A stretch of DNA of 64,000 nucleotides, taken from positions 434,001 to 498,000 of the forward strand of contig NZ_BNBE01000001.1 of assembly GCF_014654895.1 (NCBI RefSeq), in the 5' to 3' direction. Position numbers and translations under genes: made by a program. Below the pieces are notes generated by a model. That model made no database searches. It was not told the DNA's origin and saw nothing but the letters and a program-made list of their open reading frames with translations. Of the stretch, positions 18,157 through 25,388 are shown one piece after another. The DNA is from Streptomyces filamentosus. Lineage in GTDB: Bacteria > Actinomycetota > Actinomycetes > Streptomycetales > Streptomycetaceae. How positions within the stretch are numbered: position 1 is the first letter of the stretch; every line of letters begins with the position of its first letter.

Positions 18157-19113
18157 ATGGCTGAGATCCTGGTTCTCGTGGACCACGCCGACGGTGCGGT
18201 CCGCAAGCCGGCCCTCGAACTGCTCACCCTGGCGCGCCGCCTGGGCGAGCCGTCCGCGGTCGTCCTCGGCGCCGGCGAGGCCGCCGCCTCCGTCGCCGCC
18301 ACCGCCGCCGAGTACGGCGCGGCCACCGTGTACGTCGCGGACGGCGCCGAGTTCGCCGAGCGGCTCGTCGTCCCCAAGGTCGACGCGCTCGCGCAGATCG
18401 CCAAGGAGAAGGAGGTGGCCGCCGTCCTGGTGACCTCCTCCGGCGAGGGCAAGGAGATCGCGGCCCGCGTCGCGCTCCGCCTCGGCTCCGGCCTCATCAC
18501 CGACGCCGTCGAGCTGGAGGCCGGCGCCGAGGGCCCGGTCGCCACGCAGTCGGTCTTCGCCGCCTCGTACACGGTGAAGTCCCGCGTCTCGCACGGCGTC
18601 CCGGTCATCACGGTCAAGCCGAACTCCGCCGCCCCGGAGGCCGCCCCGGCCGCCGGCACGGTCGAGAACGTCACCGTGGCCTTCGGCGGCAACGCGGCGA
18701 AGGTCGTCTCCCGCACCGCCCGCGTCTCCACCGGCCGCCCGGAGCTGACCGAGTCCGCCATCGTGGTCTCGGGCGGTCGCGGCGTCGGCGCCGCCGAGGG
18801 CTTCGAGGTCGTCGAGAAGCTGGCCGACTCGCTCGGCGCGGCCGTCGGCGCCTCCCGCGCCGCCGTCGACGCCGGCTGGTACCCGCACTCCAACCAGGTC
18901 GGCCAGACCGGCAAGCAGGTCTCGCCGCAGCTGTACGTCGCGGCGGGCATCTCCGGCGCGATCCAGCACCGGGCCGGCATGCAGACGTCCAAGACGATCG
19001 TCGCGGTCAACAAGGACCCCGAGGCCCCGATCTTCGACCTGGTCGACTACGGCGTGGTCGGCGACCTCTTCGAGGTGCTGCCGCAGCTCACCGAGGAGAT
19101 CGGCTCCCGCTGA
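18157..19113 (+). CDS. etfA: Electron transfer flavoprotein alpha subunit
   Basis: Large subunit (318 residues) of ETF, carrying most of the FAD site. The C-terminal FAD-binding domain is clear: SGGRGVGAAEGFE, SRAAVDAGWYPHSNQVGQTG and YVAAGISGAIQHRAGMQ are the family signatures. The N-terminal domain (AEILVLVDHADGAVRK) pairs with EtfB. The ATG has a purine-rich AGGAGCAAGGAA site upstream. It is the last gene of the operon; a long perfect hairpin begins eight bases after the stop. Confidence 0.96.
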   Translation: MAEILVLVDHADGAVRKPALELLTLARRLGEPSAVVLGAGEAAASVAATAAEYGAATVYVADGAEFAERLVVPKVDALAQIAKEKEVAAVLVTSSGEGKEIAARVALRLGSGLITDAVELEAGAEGPVATQSVFAASYTVKSRVSHGVPVITVKPNSAAPEAAPAAGTVENVTVAFGGNAAKVVSRTARVSTGRPELTESAIVVSGGRGVGAAEGFEVVEKLADSLGAAVGASRAAVDAGWYPHSNQVGQTGKQVSPQLYVAAGISGAIQHRAGMQTSKTIVAVNKDPEAPIFDLVDYGVVGDLFEVLPQLTEEIGSR

Positions 19114-19120
19114 CGCGCCC

Positions 19121-19173
19121 CGCACGCACGGGAGGGGGGTGGCACAGAGTGCCACCCCCCTCCCGTGCGTGCG
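19121..19173. terminator. 25-bp perfect-stem bidirectional terminator
   Basis: Arms at 19121-19145 and 19149-19173 are perfectly complementary around a 3-base AGA loop. It separates etfA from the convergent DUF35 gene, whose stop lies four bases beyond. The tip reads TGGCACAGAGTGCCA and matches the local TetR operator at 13 of 15 positions, so the tip may also bind the regulator. Confidence 0.85.
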
Positions 19174-19176
19174 CGT

Positions 19177-19560
19177 TCAGATCCAGCCGTCCAGCGGGAC
19201 CTCCTCGCAGAGCCGGACGACCGGCCTGCGCCCGGTGTCCGCGGCGCTCGCGAGCTTGACCCGGACGCCCGGGCGCACCGCGTGCGGCGGCCCGTCGACC
19301 CGGCAGCGGACGACGAAGCCCTCGGCCATGTGCACCGGCCAGAGGTCCGCATCGGCGGCGGTGTGGGCCCGGCGGACGGTGATCACGCCCTCGCCCTCGC
19401 TGAGTTGGGGGGACAGGTCGGTCGACCCGCAGGTCGGACAGAGCAGGCGCTGGAAGGTGGTGGTGTGGCACCAGGCGCAGCGCTGGAAGTAGAGATCGGT
19501 GCCGGCGGCCGATTCCTCGGTCCGGACGGCGCCGGGGGTCCTCAGTCCCGTGTGGAACAC
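19177..19560 (-). CDS. DUF35-type Zn-ribbon/OB-fold protein
   Basis: Protein of about 127 residues. An N-terminal zinc ribbon shows cysteines as CAWC and CPTC (about residues 27-50), and an OB-fold C-terminal domain follows. Proteins of this family work next to thiolases and acyl-CoA enzymes, binding acyl-CoA or assembling thiolase complexes. The GTG start at 19560 has GAGGAGAAGG upstream. A perfect copy of the TGGCACTCAGTGCCA operator lies about 52 bp upstream, so it belongs to the same regulon as the dehydrogenase-etf operon although it is transcribed toward it. Confidence 0.78.
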   Translation of the reverse strand: MFHTGLRTPGAVRTEESAAGTDLYFQRCAWCHTTTFQRLLCPTCGSTDLSPQLSEGEGVITVRRAHTAADADLWPVHMAEGFVVRCRVDGPPHAVRPGVRVKLASAADTGRRPVVRLCEEVPLDGWI

Positions 19561-19611
19561 GATGCCTTCTCCTCGCACTCGGCGGCTCGACCGTGCATGA
19601 GCCCCAAGATA

Positions 19612-19626
19612 TGGCACTCAGTGCCA
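19612..19626. promoter_or_regulatory. Perfect TGGCACTCAGTGCCA operator
   Basis: A 15-bp palindrome with central C, 52 bp upstream of the DUF35 gene start and downstream of the TetR gene stop. It is the best copy of the motif found at three sites in this region. Confidence 0.7.
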
Positions 19627-19673
19627 GCAAAGAAAGACCTGAGTTCCCTTGAATTGAGATACTGAGAACCCTC

Positions 19674-20402
19674 TCAGCCCTCGCCGAGGCTCGACTCCAC
19701 CTCGCGCACCACGCGCCACATCGGGGTGGACCGCCGGGTGATGACGACGACCACGTCCTCGGCCCCCTCCCCCGCGGGGTCGCCCCCGGTGCCCGCCGCG
19801 GCGTCCGGGCTCCAGGTGGCGCGGACGAACTCCAGGGCGCGGTCGACCTCCTCCAGCGGCTCGCCCTCGCCGCCCGAGCGCAGCCAGCGGCGCAGGGCGT
19901 GGTTGTGGGCGGCGACGACGGCCGCGGCGGCCACGTTGGCCCGCAGGGTGCCGTCCTTGCGGTCGGCCCAGCGGGTGCGCAGGTAGTCACCGAGGGTCTT
20001 CTCGTACCGCCAGACGACGGAGAGCTCGTAGGTGCGCAGCCCCGCGACCTCACGGGTGAGGCGGTAGCGCTGGACGGAGAAGGTGGGGTTCTCCGCGTAC
20101 ATCCGCATGACCAGGCGGGCGGCGTCGCAGACCCGGGTCACCGGGTCGTCGGAGTCGGCGCTCGCGGCGAGGAAGCGGGTCATGTCGTCGAGGCACTGCT
20201 CGTGGTCGGGGAAGACCACGTCCTCCTTCGACGGGAAGTAGCGGAAGAAGGAGCGCCGGCCGACGCCCGCGAGGGTGACGATGTCGTCGACGGTGGTCTG
20301 CTCGTAGCCCCGCTCCAGGAAGAGCTGGAAGGCCGCGGCGATGAGGGAGTCCCGCATCGCGGGCTTCGGGGTGCTCGGGGGGTTCGTCGCCGCTGCTGCC
20401 AT
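19674..20402 (-). CDS. TetR-family regulator of the acyl-CoA block
   Basis: Regulator of 242 residues. The helix-turn-helix is TTVDDIVTLAGVGRRSFFRYFPSKED (central part quoted: AGVGRRSFFRYF, about residues 46-57). A long helical effector domain follows. The C-terminal extension rich in Ala/Gly/Pro is unusual in length. It lies amid the genes whose promoters carry the TGGCACT-S-AGTGCCA motif. Two such sites precede its own start, so autoregulation and control of the dehydrogenase/etf, DUF35 and possibly SDR genes are likely. An acyl-CoA effector is plausible by analogy with FadR/AcdR-type TetR proteins but is not visible. Confidence 0.85.
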   Translation of the reverse strand: MAAAATNPPSTPKPAMRDSLIAAAFQLFLERGYEQTTVDDIVTLAGVGRRSFFRYFPSKEDVVFPDHEQCLDDMTRFLAASADSDDPVTRVCDAARLVMRMYAENPTFSVQRYRLTREVAGLRTYELSVVWRYEKTLGDYLRTRWADRKDGTLRANVAAAAVVAAHNHALRRWLRSGGEGEPLEEVDRALEFVRATWSPDAAAGTGGDPAGEGAEDVVVVITRRSTPMWRVVREVESSLGEG

Positions 20403-20434
20403 GCCACGAACCTAACATTCGGAACCGCCTCGTG

Positions 20435-20472
20435 CGGCACTCGGTGCCGGAATTTTCCGACACCGAGTGCTC
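20435..20472. promoter_or_regulatory. Paired TetR operators upstream of the TetR gene
   Basis: CGGCACTCGGTGCCG (20435-20449, one mismatch between arms) and the weaker CGACACCGAGTGCTC (20458-20472) have centres 23 bp apart. This is the same spacing as the pair before the acyl-CoA dehydrogenase gene. They begin 33 bp upstream of the TetR ATG, the expected place for autorepression. Confidence 0.65.
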
Positions 20473-20487
20473 TGCCGGGTGGTGGGG

Positions 20488-21249
20488 TCAGCGGGCCGCC
20501 ATCCGCAGCGCGCCGTCCATCCGGATCGTCTCGCCGTTGAGGTAGTCGTGCTCGACGATCATGGTGACGAGCCGGGCGTACTCCTCCGGGCGCGCCAGGC
20601 GCTGGGGGAAGGTGACGCCCGCGGCGAGCCCGGACCGGATCTCCTCGCTGAAGCCCGCCATCATCGGGGTGTCGACGATGCCGGGGGCGACCGTGACGAC
20701 CCGGATGCCGTACTGGGCGAGGTCGCGGGCGGCGGTGATGGTCATGCCGGCCACGCCCGCCTTGGAGGCGGCGTACGCGATCTGCCCGACCTGGCCCTCG
20801 AAGGCGGCGATGGAGGCGGTGTTGACGACGAGGCCGCGCTGGCCGTGCGCGTCGGGCTCGTGGCGGGCGATCGCCTCGGCGGCGAGCCGCATCACGTTGA
20901 ACGTGCCGATCAGGTTGACGTTCAGGACGGCGCGGAACAGGTCGAGGTCGTGCGGGCCCTTGCGGCCCAGGACGCGGGCCGAGGGGGCGATGCCGGCGCA
21001 GTTCACCGCGAGGCGCAGCTCCGCCCCGTCGGCGTCGGCCTCCGCGAGCGCGGCGCGGACCTGGTCCTCGTCGGTGACGTCGGCGGCGAGCAGCCGCACG
21101 CCCTCGGGGAGTTCCCCCGCGGCGGCGACCGCCTTGTCCAGGTCGAGCCCGTAGACGGTGGCGCCGCGGGCGGCGAGCGCGGCGGCCGTGGCGGCGCCGA
21201 GCCCGGAGGCGGCGCCGGTGACGAGAGCGGCGGAGCCGGCGATGTCCAT
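20488..21249 (-). CDS. SDR-family 3-hydroxyacyl-CoA dehydrogenase-type enzyme
   Basis: Short-chain dehydrogenase of 253 residues related to type II 3-hydroxyacyl-CoA dehydrogenases (HSD17B10-like). The cofactor motif TGAASGLGAA, the following Asp-rich segment YGLDLDK, catalytic Ser in NTASIAAFEG and YAASK are all present. The family signature VAPGIVDTPMM is intact. It starts at an ATG with GAGGAG five bases upstream and lies 85 bp upstream of the TetR gene on the same strand. In beta-oxidation or isoleucine degradation it would follow the acyl-CoA dehydrogenase step, which fits the neighbouring genes. Confidence 0.87.
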   Translation of the reverse strand: MDIAGSAALVTGAASGLGAATAAALAARGATVYGLDLDKAVAAAGELPEGVRLLAADVTDEDQVRAALAEADADGAELRLAVNCAGIAPSARVLGRKGPHDLDLFRAVLNVNLIGTFNVMRLAAEAIARHEPDAHGQRGLVVNTASIAAFEGQVGQIAYAASKAGVAGMTITAARDLAQYGIRVVTVAPGIVDTPMMAGFSEEIRSGLAAGVTFPQRLARPEEYARLVTMIVEHDYLNGETIRMDGALRMAAR

Positions 21250-21532
21250 GGAACTCCTCGTTCGTGTCGTGCGGGTGACCCCGCCGGCGGGTTGGCCGTC
21301 CGGCCGGGGGCGCGTCCCCGCGGGAGGACCGCGCGGTCCGCGCGGTCTGCGCCGCCACCATAGAACCCCGTTCCCGGCCCGCGCGGGACGGGGGTCATCC
21401 GATCGGCGGACCCCGGGGTCGGCCGATCCGCGCGCGGCTCGCAGCCGGTGCGCCGACCGCCGGGACCCGGAAGCGGCCGGAGGATGAGGCGTCAGTCGAT
21501 CTTCCGTCCCCGACCCGTGGAGCGACATCCCC

Positions 21533-22093
21533 ATGAAGCACGTGAAGAAGGCCCACCGCACCCGTCTGATGACCGGCGGCGCGATCGTCGCCCTCGGCCT
21601 GGCCGGCGTCGGCGCCTACTCCGCGAGCGCCGGAGGCGGGGACACGGCCGCGGCCCCCGCGGCCGTCACCGAGGCGAAGAACGGGACCACGACCGCCACC
21701 ACCCACCTGACGGTCGCCGCGGCGACGAAGGCGGCGAAGGCCGCGCTGGACGCCGCCGAGGCGGAGAACCAGCGCGTCACGGTCGCCGTCGTGGACCGCG
21801 ACGGCAACACCGTCGTCACCCTGCGCGGCGACGGCGCGGGCCCGCAGTCCTACGAGTCGGCGGAGCGGAAGGCGTACACCGCCGTGGCGTGGAACGCCCC
21901 GACCTCGGAGCTCGCGAAGCGGCTCGCCCAGGCGCCGAACCTCAAGGACATCCCCGGCACCCTCTTCCTCGGCGGCGGCGCCCCGGTCACCGCCGAGGGC
22001 GCCCCGGTCGCGGGCATCGGCGTGGCCGGCGCCCCGTCGGGCGACCTGGACGAGGAGTTCGCCCGCGCGGGCGTGGCGGCCCTGGCCCGGTAG
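21533..22093 (+). CDS. Secreted GlcG/HbpS-family heme-binding-like protein
   Basis: Protein of 186 residues with an N-terminal signal sequence (basic MKHVKKAHRTRL, hydrophobic GGAIVALGLAGVGAYSASAGG) and a GlcG/HbpS domain. In S. reticuli HbpS is an extracellular heme-binding protein that senses redox state for the SenS/SenR two-component system. Motifs such as VAVVDRDGNTVVTLRGD and SAERKAYTAVAW match the family. No senS/senR pair is next to this copy, so it may act alone or with a distant kinase. It is a single gene with a shared terminator at 22231-22261. Confidence 0.82.
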   Translation: MKHVKKAHRTRLMTGGAIVALGLAGVGAYSASAGGGDTAAAPAAVTEAKNGTTTATTHLTVAAATKAAKAALDAAEAENQRVTVAVVDRDGNTVVTLRGDGAGPQSYESAERKAYTAVAWNAPTSELAKRLAQAPNLKDIPGTLFLGGGAPVTAEGAPVAGIGVAGAPSGDLDEEFARAGVAALAR

Positions 22094-22230
22094 CAGACCG
22101 GCGGCCGTCCCGGGGGCGGCCGCGGCGACGGGCCCCGGAGAACGCCGAACCCCGGTGCGCCTGAAACGGGGGAACACAGGCGAACCGGGGTGGCTCCCCC
22201 GAGCATACGCCTGAAGTTGTTCAACACGAA

Positions 22231-22261
22231 ATCACCACGGATATGTCAGGTCCGTGGTGAT
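22231..22261. terminator. Bidirectional hairpin terminator
   Basis: ATCACCACGGA (22231-22241) and TCCGTGGTGAT (22251-22261) form an 11-bp perfect stem with a 9-base loop. It lies between the convergent HbpS-like and EEP-family genes. A smaller dyad, GTTG-TT-CAAC, lies just before it. Confidence 0.7.
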
Positions 22262-22283
22262 CGCGTGTCCGCCGGACCCGTCC

Positions 22284-23357
22284 CTACACGGCGGCCGGCG
22301 GGTCGACGAGGAGGGTCGCCCGGCCGATCAGCACCCGGTGGTCGGAGCAGGGGGCGGTGGTTCCCGGGACGAGCACGCCGTTCCTGATCGCCGTGCAGTC
22401 CGGGGTGGTCCTGGCGTCGGCCGTGTAGTCGCCCGAGGCGAGCCGGTCCGCGCGGACGAAGATCATGTCGATCTTGACCAGCGGCAGACCGCAGCGCAGA
22501 CCGGTCTCGGGGGTGTTCGAGGTCGGTTCGCCGTACCCGGGGCAGGAGCCGCCCAGGTCGTCGAGCTCGCGGTGCGCGCCGTAGTTGTCCTCGCTGAACT
22601 TCGGCTCGGCCGCCGCGACCCCCTTGGCGTAGAGCTGGTTGAGCCGCCCGTCGTACGGCTCGGCGTTGAAGTCGCCGGCCACCATGTACGTCTGCCCCGC
22701 GGCGGCGAACCCGTCGAGCACGCCGCGCAGTTCGGCCAGCTGTCGGTAGCCGTACGGCTTCGCCTCCTCCGTCGGCGTCGCGGCGCGGGAGACCGGGCTG
22801 ATGTGGACCGAGCAGAACTTCATGTTCGGCCGGTCGACCAGCGGGGCGCAGAGCAGCCCGTTGGTCACCGGGTGGAGGACGTCGTCGGCGGAGAGGTAGA
22901 AGAGGCCGCTCTCCTGCGCGAACGTGCGGTACTCGGCCTTGCCGAGCTCGTGCCGGCTGAAGATCGCCTTGCCGAAGGACTCGCCGCCGCAGATCGACGC
23001 GTGGCCCGGCCCGTCGTCCCGGCTGCCCGCCGGTATGGACTCCTGGAAGCGGGCGTAGCTCGGGTTGTCCGGGTTCCAGCTCGCCAGGGCCGTCCGGATG
23101 CTCCGGTACTGGCTGTGGCAGATCTCGTTGAACGAGACGAAGTCCACGGCGTTCTCGGCCCGCCTGATCGAGCCCACCGCCTCCTCGACCAGGCCGTTGT
23201 CGGTCCGGCCCTGGTTCATCTTGTGGCCCGATATGTTCCAGGTCCACGCCGTGTACGTCACGGCCTCCGGTTCCGCCTGCGCCGAGGCCGCCGCTCCGGT
23301 GACGTTCGTCAGCAGCGCGACCATCGCCAGCGCGCCGGCGACCAGTGTCTTCCTCAT
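22284..23357 (-). CDS. Secreted endonuclease/exonuclease/phosphatase (EEP)-family hydrolase
   Basis: Secreted hydrolase of 357 residues. The signal peptide MRKTLVAGALAMVALLTNV ends near AAASAQA. Mature-domain motifs are the metal ligands WNISGHKMN and SFNEICHSQ, MVAGDFNAEPYD and the C-terminal SDHRVLIG. These match DNase I-like phosphodiesterases, including sphingomyelinase or nuclease types. Several cysteines suggest disulfides in the exported protein. The start at 23357 is the one that leaves an intact signal peptide. It could be an extracellular nuclease or phospholipase C-like enzyme; the sequence alone does not decide. Confidence 0.82.
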   Translation of the reverse strand: MRKTLVAGALAMVALLTNVTGAAASAQAEPEAVTYTAWTWNISGHKMNQGRTDNGLVEEAVGSIRRAENAVDFVSFNEICHSQYRSIRTALASWNPDNPSYARFQESIPAGSRDDGPGHASICGGESFGKAIFSRHELGKAEYRTFAQESGLFYLSADDVLHPVTNGLLCAPLVDRPNMKFCSVHISPVSRAATPTEEAKPYGYRQLAELRGVLDGFAAAGQTYMVAGDFNAEPYDGRLNQLYAKGVAAAEPKFSEDNYGAHRELDDLGGSCPGYGEPTSNTPETGLRCGLPLVKIDMIFVRADRLASGDYTADARTTPDCTAIRNGVLVPGTTAPCSDHRVLIGRATLLVDPPAAV

Positions 23358-23442
23358 GGATCCCCCCACGGAAAGGGCGGGCGCCGCGGTGGCGCCCGCC
23401 AAAGGGGATCATGGTAGGCGGAGGATTCCCCTCCGCCCGCCG

Positions 23443-24594
23443 CTACTTCTCCGGGCGGGCCAGCCCCCGGCTGATGACCAGCCGCTGGATCTGGTTCGTG
23501 CCCTCGAAGATCTGCATGATCTTCGCCTCGCGCATGTAGCGCTCGACGGGGAAGTCGCGGGTGTAGCCGTAGCCGCCGAGGACCTGGACGGCGTCCGTGG
23601 TGACCTTCATGGCGGTGTCGGTGGCGATGAGCTTGGCGGCGCTGGCCTGGCGGCTGAAGGGGCGGCCGAGGTCGCGGCGGCGGGCGGCGTCCAGGTAGGT
23701 GGCGCGGGCCGCGTCGACGGCGGCGGCCATGTCGGCGAGGAGGAAGCCGAGGCCCTGGTGGTCGACGATGCGGCGGCCGAAGGTGGTGCGCTGGTTGGCG
23801 TAGTCGACGGCGGCGTCCAGGGCGGCCTGGGCGAGGCCGGTGGCGCAGGCGGCGATGCCGAGGCGGCCGTTGTCGAGGGCGCTGAAGGCGATCTGGAGGC
23901 CCTGGCCCTCGGTGCCGATCAGGCGGTCCTCCTCGATGAGGGCGCCGTCCCAGTAGGCGGAGGTGGTGGGGACCGCCTGGAGGCCCATCTTGCGCTCGGG
24001 GGCGCCGAAGGAGAGGCCCTCGGCCTCGCCGGGGGCGAGGAAGCAGGAGACGCCGTGGCCGCCGGGGGCGGTGCGGGCGAAGAGGGCGTAGAAGCCGGCC
24101 CTGCCGCCGTGGGTGATCCACGCCTTGGTGCCGGTGATCCGGTAGCCGCCGTCCTCCTGCCGCTCGGCCTTGCAGGCGAGGGCGGCGGCGTCCGAGCCGG
24201 CCTGCGGCTCGGAGAGGCTGTAGCCGCCGACGAGGCGGCCCTCCAGCATCGAGGGGAGCCAGCGCTCCTTCTGCGCGTCGGTGCCGAAGGCGTAGAGCGG
24301 GTGGCAGGCGAGCGTGTGGACGCTGGTGGCGACCGCGACGGCCGCCCAGCGGGCCGCGAGCTCCTCCAGGACCTGGAGGTAGACCTCGTACGGCTGCCCG
24401 CCGCCGCCGTACTCCTCGGGGTAGGGCAGGCCGAGCAGCCCGGCCCGGCCGAGCGTGGCGAAGAGACCCTCGGGATAGGTCTCGGCGGCCTCGTGTGCGT
24501 CCACCCGGGGCGAGAGCTCGCGGTCGGCGATCTCGCGGGTGAGGGCGATGAGGTCCGCCGCCTCGGGGGTGGGAAGCAGGCGGTCGACATCCAT
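23443..24594 (-). CDS. Acyl-CoA dehydrogenase (second copy)
   Basis: FAD-dependent acyl-CoA dehydrogenase of 383 residues. It has GGYSLSEPQAGSDAAAL, WITHGGRAGFY and QVLGGYGYTRDFPVERY, with the catalytic Glu in IFEGTNQIQR. Sequence differs enough from the copy at 16.2 kb to suggest another acyl chain. The ATG at 24594 has GGAG five bases upstream. It is divergent from a TetR regulator, with GGTACT-type repeats 25-50 bp upstream of the start, a standard repressor-target arrangement. No etf genes are adjacent; it can use those at 17.3-19.1 kb. Confidence 0.9.
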   Translation of the reverse strand: MDVDRLLPTPEAADLIALTREIADRELSPRVDAHEAAETYPEGLFATLGRAGLLGLPYPEEYGGGGQPYEVYLQVLEELAARWAAVAVATSVHTLACHPLYAFGTDAQKERWLPSMLEGRLVGGYSLSEPQAGSDAAALACKAERQEDGGYRITGTKAWITHGGRAGFYALFARTAPGGHGVSCFLAPGEAEGLSFGAPERKMGLQAVPTTSAYWDGALIEEDRLIGTEGQGLQIAFSALDNGRLGIAACATGLAQAALDAAVDYANQRTTFGRRIVDHQGLGFLLADMAAAVDAARATYLDAARRRDLGRPFSRQASAAKLIATDTAMKVTTDAVQVLGGYGYTRDFPVERYMREAKIMQIFEGTNQIQRLVISRGLARPEK

Positions 24595-24618
24595 GGCGAC
24601 TCCATCGGCGCGCAAAGT

Positions 24619-24676
24619 GGTACTCGGACGGGTACTCCAGTACCGCTAAAAATAGCGCACCGGAGAGCGGACGTAA
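24619..24676. promoter_or_regulatory. GGTACT operator array and promoter between acyl-CoA dehydrogenase and TetR
   Basis: GGTACTCCAGTACC (24631-24644) is a perfect 14-bp palindrome, with another GGTACT at 24619-24624. Next to it is GCTAAAAATAGC (24645-24656). Read on the minus strand, this region supplies a TATTTT -10, with TTACGT at a 16-bp spacing (24671-24676), for the dehydrogenase gene. A repressor on the palindrome would cover the start point. Confidence 0.55.
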
Positions 24677-24710
24677 CCCCTCCGGTCGAGTGGCCCGGCA
24701 TACTGTCCGG

Positions 24711-25316
24711 GTGATCGAGACCTCCGCCGCCGGTGCCCCGAAGCTCACGGGCCGCGGAGCGGCGCGCCGCTCCGCCCTCTTCGAGGAACTGGTCGCCCTG
24801 CTCGTCGACGAGGGCTTCGCCCGGCTGACCCTGGACGACCTCGCCGCCCGCCTGCACTGCTCCAAGCGCACCCTCTACGGCCTCGCCGGCAGCAAGGAGC
24901 AGCTGGTCCGGGCCGCCGTCGTGCACTTCTTCCGGCGCGCCACGGCCCGGGTGGAGGCCGTCCTGGCCGCCGCGACCGGGCCCGCCGAGCGGCTCGCCGC
25001 CTATCTGCGGGCCGTCTCCGCCGAGCTGGCCCCGGTCTCCCCGCGCTTCTTCGACGACGTGGCCGCCTTCGAGCCCGCCGCCGAGGTGTACGAGCGGAAC
25101 ACCCGGGCCGCCGCCGGCCGGGTGAAGGAGATCATCGAGGAGGGCGTCAGGGCCGGCGTCTTCCGGGAGGTCCACGTGGCCTTCGCCGCCGACATCATCG
25201 CCTCCGTCATGGTCCGCATCCAGCGCCGCCAGGTGGCCTCCGCCACCGGCCTCGCGGACGCGGAGGCGTACGACCAGCTGGCCGAGCTGCTGCTCAGCGG
25301 GCTGCGCCGGGCCTGA
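24711..25316 (+). CDS. TetR-family regulator divergent from acyl-CoA dehydrogenase
   Basis: Regulator of 201 residues. The helix-turn-helix is LTLDDLAARLHCSKRTLYGL followed by SKEQLV. The C-terminal part (PAERLAAYLRAVSAELAPVS onward) is of the TetR_C_7/AcrR-like helical type. The GTG at 24711 is likely leaderless: there is no Shine-Dalgarno site, but a TACTGT -10-like hexamer ends four bases upstream. An in-frame GTG at 24690 is the alternative. It probably represses the divergent acyl-CoA dehydrogenase gene through the GGTACT array. Confidence 0.85.
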   Translation: MIETSAAGAPKLTGRGAARRSALFEELVALLVDEGFARLTLDDLAARLHCSKRTLYGLAGSKEQLVRAAVVHFFRRATARVEAVLAAATGPAERLAAYLRAVSAELAPVSPRFFDDVAAFEPAAEVYERNTRAAAGRVKEIIEEGVRAGVFREVHVAFAADIIASVMVRIQRRQVASATGLADAEAYDQLAELLLSGLRRA

Positions 25317-25388
25317 AGCGGCCCCGGACGAACCACCCCGCCGGACGGACCGCCACCGTCCGCCGGACCACCACCGCGAAGGAGCCCA

